Notes under the pieces: model-generated
Seen by the model: the letters and a program-made list of their open reading frames with translations, nothing else
Database searches by the model: none
What the model was told of the DNA's origin: nothing
Program-made: the position numbers and the translations under genes
Shown: piece by piece, positions 49,408 to 57,828 of the stretch
How the letters are laid out: each line of letters opens with the position of its first letter
Position numbering within the stretch: position 1 is the stretch's first letter
Assembly (NCBI GenBank): GCA_000242935.3
Contig: CP007053.1
Coordinates: forward strand, 806,001 to 870,000
Length of the DNA: 64,000 bases
Direction: 5' to 3'
Source: Opitutaceae bacterium TAV5
Lineage (GTDB): Bacteria; Verrucomicrobiota; Verrucomicrobiia; Opitutales; Opitutaceae

Positions 49408-50904
49408 GTGAAAAAACTCGGCATCCTCTCCCTCGCCGCTCTCGGCCTCCAGTCCTTCGGCCTTCCCGGCGTCGCCACCGCCGCCGTCGATGGCGAATGG
49501 ACCAATGGCAAAGGCGGCAACTGGACCACTCCCGGCAACTGGAAAGACGGTCAAATTGCCGACGGCCCCGGCGCCACCGCCACCTTCGGCCAGACGCGCA
49601 TCGCCAGCGACCGCGGAGTGATCAACGTCGGCGACCGCACCGTCGGGCATATCGTGTTCGACAACGACAAGCAGTGGAACCTCTCCGGCGGCACCCTCAC
49701 GCTCGCCACCGACACCCCCTCGAAACAACCCACCCTCACCGTCAAGGGCAAGGGCCAGCACTTCATCGCCGCCACCCTCGAAGGCACCCGGGGCTTCTCC
49801 AAAAGCGGCGCTGGCAGAGTCATCCTGTCAGGAAAAAACACCTACACCGGCCCCACGCTGATCCGCGCCGGCCAGCTCGTTCTCCGCTCCGACAACGGCT
49901 TCGGCGCCGCCGGTCCCGAGAATCCCACCGTCATCCGCCACGACAATTCCTGGCCCCAGCTCCACATCTACGGCGGCATCACCAGCCCCGAGTCCATCAC
50001 CCTGAGCCACCTCTCGCCCGGCGACTCCACCGGACTCTACAACGATAACAATGACAACACCCTCACCGGCCCGCTCACGCTCGAGCGTCTCGGCAGGCAT
50101 GGCAAACCCGTGACCTTCGGCGTGCAGGTGATCTCCGGCACGCTCACCCTCGCCGGACCCGTCAGCGGCAAACTTGGCGGCGGCGCCGCCAAGGCCGCCC
50201 TTACCGATGACAGCGTGGCCAACCGCTTCCGCGTGGGTGTTCGCGCCAAGGGCGCCGCTCTCGTCACCGGCGACATCTCCGACGGGTCCATCGGCGCCGG
50301 CGGCCTCGCGCTCGACAAAATCGATCCCGGCCTGCTGCACCTTGCCGCCGCCAACACCTACACCGGCGGCACGACAATCAACGCAGGCACGTTGCTCGTC
50401 ACCAACACCGCCGGCTCCGCGACCGGCACGGGGGCCGTCCTGATCGGCGAAGGGGCGACGCTTGCCGGCACCGGCATCCTCGCTCCCGCCGGCAGCAACG
50501 ACATCACCTTCGGCAGCAAGGCGGTCGTGTCTCCCGGCGAGCTCTCCCCGGACGGCACGACCCGGCCCGGCGGCAAACTCACCCTGGCTCTCGATGCGAC
50601 CACCGGCCACGTCACCTTCCACGCCGGAGCGAAACTCTCCATCGCACTCGGCAACGCTGCGAGCGGCGCCCTGGTCGTCACGGGCCTCGCCGGGGGAAAA
50701 GAGCGCGTCAATTTCAACGACACTGTCGTGGAGCTTTCCGTCACCGGCGACCGCCTGGCCGACGGTCTCCATACCCTCGTGACCTTCGACGCCGACCACG
50801 CTTACTCCGGTGAACTCTCGCTCGGCCCCGGCCTCGACGGCTACACCGCTTCGCTCATCCGCAACCCGGACAGCATCCAGCTCCGCATCGGACCGGCTCC
50901 CTGA
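49408..50904 (+). CDS. Autotransporter-type beta-strand repeat protein without PEP-CTERM anchor
   Basis: A 498-aa paralogue of the preceding gene, alignable through GEWTNGKGGNWTTPGNWKDG, RVILSGKNTYTGPTLIRAGQ, LHLAAANTYTGGTTINAGTL and the final ADGLHTLVTFDADHAYSGEL. It stops at RIGPAP, exactly where copy 1 goes on into its IPEPAT signal, so the exosortase anchor is missing. The start is probably GTG at 49408, giving VKKLGILSLAALGLQSFGLP as signal peptide; the ATG at 49288 overlaps the previous gene. It is expected to be secreted or bound to its anchored paralogue. Confidence 0.82.
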   Translation: MKKLGILSLAALGLQSFGLPGVATAAVDGEWTNGKGGNWTTPGNWKDGQIADGPGATATFGQTRIASDRGVINVGDRTVGHIVFDNDKQWNLSGGTLTLATDTPSKQPTLTVKGKGQHFIAATLEGTRGFSKSGAGRVILSGKNTYTGPTLIRAGQLVLRSDNGFGAAGPENPTVIRHDNSWPQLHIYGGITSPESITLSHLSPGDSTGLYNDNNDNTLTGPLTLERLGRHGKPVTFGVQVISGTLTLAGPVSGKLGGGAAKAALTDDSVANRFRVGVRAKGAALVTGDISDGSIGAGGLALDKIDPGLLHLAAANTYTGGTTINAGTLLVTNTAGSATGTGAVLIGEGATLAGTGILAPAGSNDITFGSKAVVSPGELSPDGTTRPGGKLTLALDATTGHVTFHAGAKLSIALGNAASGALVVTGLAGGKERVNFNDTVVELSVTGDRLADGLHTLVTFDADHAYSGELSLGPGLDGYTASLIRNPDSIQLRIGPAP

Positions 50905-51062
50905 AGCATCTTACGTTAATATCCGTTTTGCAAGGCCGCCGCTTGCCGGCGTGCCGCCGTTTTTTCCTCCGTGTATCCAAAGTGGTTCGACGCAAGGTCG
51001 GGCCCTGCACCCTCAACCGGTGGCCACAACTTTCCTTAAGCCACCTTAACCCTGACATCGCC

Positions 51063-54000
51063 GTGAACCCCGCCCCACTTCTCCCATCCCTGCCAGGATT
51101 CATCAAGCGGAGCTATGCCCTCCTTGCGGCCCTCGTCTCGCTCGCTTTCGCCGGAAACGCCGAGGCGGCGCGAGGCCGGCCCTACATCAACGCCGCGGGG
51201 ACCACGTTCGTCACCGACACCGGCACCCTGATTCGCGGCGCCATCATCAGCACCGAAACCGGCAACGTGCCCGCCTTGTCCGCCGTCCAGGGCATCAAGA
51301 CCCGCGGGCTCAACGCCATTCACTGCTACGCCGAGCGCGCCGACTACGGCTATGCCGCCGGCAGGCATTCCGCCGCTCTCGACCAGGTCGTGCAGATGAC
51401 GCGCGACAACGACCTCTATCTCGTCATCACCATCGGCGGCGGCGGGGTGAACGCCGCGTTCATCCAGGATTTCTGGACGTTTTACGCGCCTCGTTACGCG
51501 AACGAGACGCATGTGATCTACGAGATCCAGAACGAGCCCGTCGTCCGTCCTCCGGTATCCGCCAGCGTGATCGACATGGAGAAGGCCGCCTGGAACATCA
51601 TCCGCGCCGCCGCTCCCCACACCCCCGTGCTCCTGATGAGCTACACGATTTTTCAGAATGCCCCGGGCGTCCTGGCCGACATCGCCGCCCTCGGAAGCAC
51701 CATCGACTGGACCAACGCCGCGATCGCCTTCCATGGCTATGGCGAATATGGACCGGACGCCACCCGAACGTGTCTCCAGGCCGTCATGAACGCGGGCTAC
51801 GCCTGCTTCCAGACCGAGTTCTACCGCTGGCCCTGGGGCACGGGCGATTTCGCCCTCGTTGACCCTCCTTCGCTCTACCAAAGCGTGGACGAGACCGGCG
51901 ATCTCGAGCGCCTCGGCGTCTCCTGGCTGACGTTTCTTTCGCTCGGGAGGGTGATGGACGACACCCGTTTCAAGGACAGGCTGGACAACGGCGGCATCGT
52001 CTGGACGCCCGACTTCGGCGCCTGGCCTTCCGGCTCGCGCAGCGTGTATGGCAACGGCGGAGAACCGCGCGCGATCCGGTCGACGGTCACCACCCGCATC
52101 GAGGCGGAGGATTTCGACAACGGCGGCCCGGGCATAGCCTACCACGACACCACGTCCGGCAACTCGGGAAATCAGTATCGCCCGGGCGAGGACGTGGACA
52201 TTCAGGCCACTTCGGATACCGGCGGCGGCTACAACGTCGGCTGGATCGCCGCCGGCGAATGGCTCGGCTACACCGTCAACGTCAAGAACCCGGGCCGCTA
52301 CACCCTCAACGTCCGCGTGGCCGCGCCGACCGCGAGCGGCAGCCTGCGCCTGCGACTCGCGGGCGTGGACCTCACGGGCGCCTGGGCCGTGCCGGCCACC
52401 GGTGATTACCAGACCTGGACCACCCTCTCGAAAACCATCGATCTCGTCCCCGGCCAGCAAATCCTGCGTTTCGAAACGATCGCCTCGGGCTTTAATCTGA
52501 ACTGGATCGAGTTTGTCCCGGTTGCCTCCGGGCTGGTTGCCAACGGCACCTATAAAATCGTCAATCGCAACAGCGGCAAGGCAATGGATGTCGTGAACGC
52601 CTCGACTGCCAACGGCGCGAAAATCCAGCAGTGGGGCTACGCGGGCACCGGCAACCAGCAGTGGGTGTTCACGCACCGGGGCGCCAATCAATACACGATC
52701 ACCAGCGCCCAGACCGGCAAGGCCATCGACCAGGCCGCCGGCCTGGTGCTGAGCGGCGACCACATCCAGATGTATTCGCTGAACTCGTCTTCCGCGAACC
52801 AGCGCTGGATCCCCGTGCCGACGGACTCCGGCTACTACAAGCTCGTCTCGGCCAACACCGGCCTCGTCCTCGTGGTCGCCGACTCATCGACCGCGAACGG
52901 AGCCCGGATCATCCAGCAGGAATTCTCCGGCTTGCCCGGCCAGCAATGGCAGGTGGCGGCGCCCTCCGATCCGGCTCCGCAAGCCTGGAGGTTGCAATGG
53001 TTCGGCACCAGGGAAGACGCCGACGATGCAGCCAATCTGGCCGCGCCGGCCAGGGACGGAATCGCCAACCTGCTCAAGCTCGCGACCGGCGACGGCACGG
53101 CCGACCCGCGAGTGCCCGGCACCGAGCCCGGCGAGATCGCGCTGGATGAGCCGGGAGAGTTTCTTGAATTCACCTGGTCCCGCAACAAGGCGGCCTTCGC
53201 GGACGGCGTGGTTTTCACCGTGACCTGGAGCGACACCCTCGCGCCGGAAAGCTGGAGCGCCGCCGGCGTGGTCGTGACCCGCGTGGAGGACCAGGGCGCG
53301 ACCGAACGCGTCACCGTCGCCATTCCCCGCGGCGAAGGCGACCGCCGCTTCGCGCGGCTGGAAGTGACCGCCGACGGGCAGACCGCGGTCACCACGCCGC
53401 AGGGCGTCACCACCCTGCGCCTCCCCGGCGACGGAGCGACCGGCGTGATCGGAATCAACCTGATCGCGAAGCCGGCCTACACCGGCCCGGTCTCCGCGGT
53501 GGGCGCAAACACCGTGACCGTGGACACGGTGGACCTCGACCGGCGCATGGACGCCGGCCGCGCCTACGCGCTGCTCGTCACCGGGGGTTCGCATGCCGGA
53601 GCGCACACCCGCATCACCGGCCGCGACGGCTCCGTGCTGACCCTGGCCGACGACCTCGCGGGCCGGCTGGCGCCCGGCGAGGACACGATCCGGATCACGG
53701 AATTGCCCACTCTCCTCGACCTCTTCGGAGTGGGCGGCGAGGTGCTCACCGGAGGTCCCGCGGCCACGGCCGACCTTGTGATGGTGCGCGATTCCACCGG
53801 AAGCGACGAACCATTGAGCCTCTACTACGCCACCGGCGGCATCAACGGCACCGGCTGGCGGGCGGCGGGTAAAGGCTCGCAGGATTTTGGCAGCTACCCC
53901 ATCTATTTTACCGACGGGGTGAGCGTGCTGAAACGCAGTCCCGGCCCCGCCGGGATCGAGCTGACCGGCAGCGTGCAGGAAGCCCGCGTCCACCTGGTGG

Positions 54001-54317
54001 TCGAAGAGGGTTTTGTTGCGTATGCCACGGTGTTCGCCGCTGGCGTCACCTTGGGGACGAGCGACTTTTACCAGGCCGACCGGCCCGATCGCAGTATCCG
54101 CGCCGGCACGGCGGCGAGTGCGGACCACATCCACTTCGACGCCGATGGCGATGGCATCCTGGAAACCTGGTATTACGCCAACGGCGGTCTCAACGGCGTC
54201 GGCTGGCGACGCGTTGGCGGAGGTTCGGCGCCCTGCGATTCCGTCGAGGTGCCCTCCGGCTTCTTCATCCTCAGAAAAAGCCCTCCGGTCACCATCGACC
54301 GCGACCTTCCCTGGTGA
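51063..54317 (+). CDS. Multidomain secreted glycoside hydrolase: GH5-like + CBM6 + ricin-B lectin
   Basis: A 1084-aa exported enzyme. The GTG at 51063 gives a signal peptide ending GNAEA; the ATG at 50928 would add an Arg/Cys-rich stretch. The GH5-like barrel (about 40-340) has the acid/base in VIYEIQNEPVV and the nucleophile in CFQTEFYRWP. A CBM6 domain (about 345-485: RIEAEDFDNGGPGIAYHD, NWIEFVPV) follows. Next is a ricin-type trefoil (about 490-640: NRNSGKAMDVVNASTANGAK, repeated QQW). The last ~430 residues resemble the verrucomicrobial TIGR02597-type surface domain. The 158-base gap before it has no gene. Confidence 0.85.
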   Translation: MNPAPLLPSLPGFIKRSYALLAALVSLAFAGNAEAARGRPYINAAGTTFVTDTGTLIRGAIISTETGNVPALSAVQGIKTRGLNAIHCYAERADYGYAAGRHSAALDQVVQMTRDNDLYLVITIGGGGVNAAFIQDFWTFYAPRYANETHVIYEIQNEPVVRPPVSASVIDMEKAAWNIIRAAAPHTPVLLMSYTIFQNAPGVLADIAALGSTIDWTNAAIAFHGYGEYGPDATRTCLQAVMNAGYACFQTEFYRWPWGTGDFALVDPPSLYQSVDETGDLERLGVSWLTFLSLGRVMDDTRFKDRLDNGGIVWTPDFGAWPSGSRSVYGNGGEPRAIRSTVTTRIEAEDFDNGGPGIAYHDTTSGNSGNQYRPGEDVDIQATSDTGGGYNVGWIAAGEWLGYTVNVKNPGRYTLNVRVAAPTASGSLRLRLAGVDLTGAWAVPATGDYQTWTTLSKTIDLVPGQQILRFETIASGFNLNWIEFVPVASGLVANGTYKIVNRNSGKAMDVVNASTANGAKIQQWGYAGTGNQQWVFTHRGANQYTITSAQTGKAIDQAAGLVLSGDHIQMYSLNSSSANQRWIPVPTDSGYYKLVSANTGLVLVVADSSTANGARIIQQEFSGLPGQQWQVAAPSDPAPQAWRLQWFGTREDADDAANLAAPARDGIANLLKLATGDGTADPRVPGTEPGEIALDEPGEFLEFTWSRNKAAFADGVVFTVTWSDTLAPESWSAAGVVVTRVEDQGATERVTVAIPRGEGDRRFARLEVTADGQTAVTTPQGVTTLRLPGDGATGVIGINLIAKPAYTGPVSAVGANTVTVDTVDLDRRMDAGRAYALLVTGGSHAGAHTRITGRDGSVLTLADDLAGRLAPGEDTIRITELPTLLDLFGVGGEVLTGGPAATADLVMVRDSTGSDEPLSLYYATGGINGTGWRAAGKGSQDFGSYPIYFTDGVSVLKRSPGPAGIELTGSVQEARVHLVVEEGFVAYATVFAAGVTLGTSDFYQADRPDRSIRAGTAASADHIHFDADGDGILETWYYANGGLNGVGWRRVGGGSAPCDSVEVPSGFFILRKSPPVTIDRDLPW

Positions 54318-54344
54318 TCCGAAAAGTCTCACGAACAAATAAGG

Positions 54345-54520
54345 GAGGTTCTAAAAATTCATTTTTGAACAGAAGGAAACGAAGAGAACGAAGGAAAAAC
54401 AAAGAAGACCATGAATGACAAACTATTTATTCCAATTGAGTTAAGCAGAAGTGAGCAGTCTGTATCCTTGGTTGTTCTTCGTTCTCTTTGTTACCTTCTG
54501 TTCAATTTTTAGAAGTTCCC
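54345..54520. repeat. Long inverted word repeat (GAACAGAAGGxAACGAAGAGAA) before a PEP-CTERM gene
   Basis: Left arm about 54345-54407 and right arm about 54466-54520 are near reverse complements over about 50 bases (TTCTAAAAATT, GAACAGAAGG, AACxAAGAGAACGAAG), with an 8-base insertion in the left arm and a loop of about 58 bases. The right arm ends 5 bases before the ATG at 54526. It fills the 208-base gap 54318-54525. Confidence 0.85.
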
Positions 54521-54525
54521 ATAAC

Positions 54526-55206
54526 ATGAAGCTACTTGAATTCACCGCGGTCGGCCTGCTTGGCATCCTGTCCCTGCAGGCCCTGTCCCTGCAGGCCGGT
54601 CCCCTCCTTCTGCAAAACCTGACCACGGACGAAACGGCCGGCTATGGACTGTTCGATTCCGACGGCGGGCTGCTTTCCGGCGCAACCACCGGCAACCTTC
54701 GCCTCGGTTATTTCAGCCTGGACGACGCAGGGATCGCGGCGGCCTGGGCAGCAGGTGACCTTGGCTTGCTCAGTAACAGTTTTGTTCAATACGGAGCGCG
54801 GGGGGATATGCAAAACTGGGGTGGCGCCTACGACGGCCTCTTCCAGACCTCGATCAGCGCCACGTCCAATCCCTTTGCCGGCCAAAACGTGTATCTGTTT
54901 GTCAGTACAGGATCGGATTTCACGGATACGGGTGCGGAATACCTGATCTACAAGTTCGACGTGGTCTTTCAGCCGGAGTCCTTCGTCGCGCAGGCCCTGC
55001 TCGGGACCACTCCGGGCCAGCTGCTGGTCGGCGGCTACAATCATTTTTCCCACGACTACCAACTCGGCGGCGGCGCGCTGCCCGGCTTCAACATGGTGGC
55101 GGTCGTTCCCGAATCCGGCGCCTGGGCGCTGCTCTTTTCCGGTGTCTCGGTTCTGGCGTGCCTGCGCCGCCGTGTGGCAACGCGAGTCGTCGGCGCGGAA
55201 ACCTGA
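54526..55206 (+). CDS. Small PEP-CTERM-type surface protein
   Basis: A 226-aa exported protein: MKLLEFTAVGLLGILSLQAL signal peptide (with a SLQALSLQAG micro-repeat), LLLQNLTTDETAGYGLFDSD and a beta-rich middle. It ends with VPESGAWALLFSGVSVLACL and RRR, a variant exosortase signal with PES in place of PEP. The ATG at 54526 puts the signal peptide first; the upstream in-frame codons translate the inverted repeat. Function unknown. Confidence 0.82.
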   Translation: MKLLEFTAVGLLGILSLQALSLQAGPLLLQNLTTDETAGYGLFDSDGGLLSGATTGNLRLGYFSLDDAGIAAAWAAGDLGLLSNSFVQYGARGDMQNWGGAYDGLFQTSISATSNPFAGQNVYLFVSTGSDFTDTGAEYLIYKFDVVFQPESFVAQALLGTTPGQLLVGGYNHFSHDYQLGGGALPGFNMVAVVPESGAWALLFSGVSVLACLRRRVATRVVGAET

Positions 55207-55232
55207 ATCCGGACTCCCGGTGACGCTTTCCG

Positions 55233-56828
55233 TCAGCGACGATCGAGTTCGCTCTGGATCCAGGCGCGGGTGCCTTCCTGCTCGTTTTGGGCCTCGATGG
55301 TTTCGGCGATGCGGCGCTGGATGTCCTTGTTATCGGTGCCTGGGCGGGAGAGGAGTTCGTTGTTGGCGGCGAGGAAGAGATCCTGACGGCCGATGGCGAG
55401 ACGGGAGAGGTGAGCCTGGCGGGCGAGATCCTGGCGGATGGCGGCGAGGAGGCCGGGCTCGATGGCAGCCTTGAATTCCTCGACGGAGCCGGAGGGTTGC
55501 ACGAGGTGGGTGTTGGCGTTTTCGATGATGCGTTTGGTGTTGGCGCCGATGCTGCCGATGCCAAAGCCGTTCACATAGCCCTCGACGAGAGGGAGAAAGG
55601 GTTGGACAAAAGGCGGAGGCTTCACGTCAACGACGCCGGGGAGCCAGTCGCTGAGTTCGGTGAACCGGGTGTTGGCCGCCTTGGAGGTGATGAACCGGAG
55701 GAAGTCGATGGCGCGTTCGCGGTGGGAGGATTGGCGGGTGATCCCGAAGCTGAGGCCGACTTCGGTGGCGGCTTCGGAAGGAGGGCCATAGACGTTGGCG
55801 CCATACTTGAGGTGGGTACGCTCGGGTATCGGAATATTGAATACCTTCATTTCGAAAGGAGCCTGCTGGCGGAAGCTGGGGGCATCCCAGCTGCCGGCGA
55901 CGATCATGAGGGCGCGGCCTTGCACGAAGTAAAAGGTGGAGTCCTCGCGGGTGATGGACATGTAGCCGGGCTGGAGGCGCAGTCCGACGTCGCGCATGAT
56001 GGTGAAGGCGCTTTCGATGGCGGGGGTATCGAGGGTCCAGTCGCCGCGGAGATAACTGATGCCGATCTCGGCGGGGGATTGTTTCATGGTGTAGTTGCGC
56101 AGGACGGTACGGGCGAGGCGCTGGGTCTGGCTGGCGGCGAGACGGTCGACGAGAGGGGGGCCGTTGGCTTTGGAGCCGGCGACGGGGATGATTCTGGAGC
56201 CGGTGTTTTCGGCATAGTCGCGGACACGGTCGCAGATGGCGATAAACTGGTCGTAATCGCCGGGGACAGGCGTGTCGCCGAGGATGCGTTTCCAGAGGGA
56301 GACGTTGTAATAAACGCGGGTGGTGAACATGGACATGCCCACGCCGTAGTATTCGAGAAGGTTGGCGCGGTAGTTGAAACCGCCGGCGAGGCCATCGACA
56401 AAGGTGTTGCGCCAGGCGGTGTTTTCGAGGTCGGTGCCCTTGTTCCAGGGGTTGGGTTGCTCGACGAGATCGGAGAGGGGGAGAAAGAAGCGGGCGAGCA
56501 TCTCGTCTTCGCCGGCGCTGAGGCGGCCGAGTTGGAGGATGTCCGCGGCGGTGCCACCGATGAGCTGGGTCTGGATCCACTGGGCGTAGGTGCGCTCGGG
56601 GATGGCGAGCTGCTCGACCGTCACGCCAGGGTGGAGTTTTTCGTAATCGCGGGCGAGGACGTCGAAAGCCTTGCGCAGGCCGCCCTCGAGCTGCCAGTGG
56701 GCGAAGCGGATGACTTCGCCACCGGCGGCTTCGGCGCGGGTGCGTGAAAACACCTTGAAGAGCGCGAAGCTGAAGCAGCCGAGGAGGAGCAGAAGTCCGA
56801 TGAGGTTACCGATATTTTCGCGTTTCAT
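55233..56828 (-). CDS. Extracellular solute-binding protein (ABC sugar-transport type)
   Basis: A 531-aa family 1-like solute-binding protein. The N-terminal hydrophobic segment (IGNLIGLLLLLGCFSFALFK) anchors it; LLLGC may be a lipobox. VIRFAHWQLEGGLRKAFDVL, YEKLHPGVTVEQL and ADILQLGRLSAGEDEM are typical of the sugar-binding clade. The C-terminus is longer than usual, with a helical tail. No permease or ATPase gene is in the window, so it is an orphan here. Last gene of the minus-strand set with the GH50-like enzyme, so it probably binds released oligosaccharides. Confidence 0.85.
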   Translation of the reverse strand: MKRENIGNLIGLLLLLGCFSFALFKVFSRTRAEAAGGEVIRFAHWQLEGGLRKAFDVLARDYEKLHPGVTVEQLAIPERTYAQWIQTQLIGGTAADILQLGRLSAGEDEMLARFFLPLSDLVEQPNPWNKGTDLENTAWRNTFVDGLAGGFNYRANLLEYYGVGMSMFTTRVYYNVSLWKRILGDTPVPGDYDQFIAICDRVRDYAENTGSRIIPVAGSKANGPPLVDRLAASQTQRLARTVLRNYTMKQSPAEIGISYLRGDWTLDTPAIESAFTIMRDVGLRLQPGYMSITREDSTFYFVQGRALMIVAGSWDAPSFRQQAPFEMKVFNIPIPERTHLKYGANVYGPPSEAATEVGLSFGITRQSSHRERAIDFLRFITSKAANTRFTELSDWLPGVVDVKPPPFVQPFLPLVEGYVNGFGIGSIGANTKRIIENANTHLVQPSGSVEEFKAAIEPGLLAAIRQDLARQAHLSRLAIGRQDLFLAANNELLSRPGTDNKDIQRRIAETIEAQNEQEGTRAWIQSELDRR

Positions 56829-56951
56829 TCCAGGATTCGTTCCTCTCCCTCCGATCCGACACCGGTGGATACCAGGCATGCCTGTTCGGGAAAATGCCCG
56901 GGGCGGCTCCGCTGAAGAGGTCGAAGAACCGGAGGTCTGAACATAGCAAGC

Positions 56952-57719
56952 TTACAACTTCTCGTGCGGATCGGTATTCTTGTCCACCGCCCGCACATGT
57001 CCGTCAAAATACAGGACGTTGCGCGTGCTGCCATGCACGGCCGTGGCGGGCAGCTTGGGAAGCGATGCGGCAAGGGGAATGGTTGTTCCCTTCAGGTCTT
57101 TCATCCCGACATTCACCATCTCGGCATCCTGGTCGAAAAGGTAAACGGCCGTCCCGGGATTCTCCAGTTGGGTAATTTTTATCGATCGCGCTCCATCCCA
57201 GGCTATGGGCTTTTTCAGCGCGGTGCTGGTGGTCACCCGGGCTTTCAATCCGATATAATACGCCGCCACGGGAAGATCCGAAGCCGCTACTGTTTCAACC
57301 GAATCTTTTGCGATTTTGTTGCCGGGGCAGACAAATATCCGGTTGGTGACAGGACTGTCTCCCTTGCCTCCAAGATAGGTGTGCAGATAGGCCACGAGCT
57401 GGCCGCCGCCGGTCCATCCCTTGGCGCTGGCGGTGCGCTCAAAACCGTAATAACCTTCACTTCGCTTTTCATAGCCGGGCAGCCAGTCCTTGTTGTCCGC
57501 CGCGTAGTTGAAAGTCGCGACGCCGATCTGGCGCAGGTTGGAGACACAGGCTGCACGCTGGGCGGTCTGGCGAACTTTGCCAACGGTGGGGATGATGATC
57601 GCCGCCAGGATGCCGATGATGGCGATGACGGTGAGGAGTTCGACCAGGGTGAATGCTGTCTGGCCCGATCGGCCGGGTCGACGCAGATGCCGGGAGGGGC
57701 ATGGACTTGAGGTAGACAT
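56952..57719 (-). CDS. Prepilin-type N-terminal cleavage/methylation protein (copy 2)
   Basis: A 255-aa pseudopilin: a 22-residue leader, then [60 protein letters not shown] and [20 protein letters not shown]. Near-identical in layout to the gene at 46691-47494; the two differ most in the leader. It lies 109 bases after the second GH50-like gene on the same strand, repeating the gene order of copy 1. Confidence 0.88.
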   Translation of the reverse strand: MSTSSPCPSRHLRRPGRSGQTAFTLVELLTVIAIIGILAAIIIPTVGKVRQTAQRAACVSNLRQIGVATFNYAADNKDWLPGYEKRSEGYYGFERTASAKGWTGGGQLVAYLHTYLGGKGDSPVTNRIFVCPGNKIAKDSVETVAASDLPVAAYYIGLKARVTTSTALKKPIAWDGARSIKITQLENPGTAVYLFDQDAEMVNVGMKDLKGTTIPLAASLPKLPATAVHGSTRNVLYFDGHVRAVDKNTDPHEKL

Positions 57720-57828
57720 GGTATGGGTGGGTTATAGTGGAGGCTCTTGATCCTTGAAATCGTCTTGCATGGCGTGAGGAAGGGTCGAGGTGATGAGATG
57801 AGATGGAAGTGCTGGGTCGGTGGGCGGT

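Noticed and set aside
50928-51062. ATG start at 50928 for the multidomain glycosidase
   Set aside because: It adds an Arg/Cys-rich stretch before the signal peptide; GTG at 51063 gives a normal leader.
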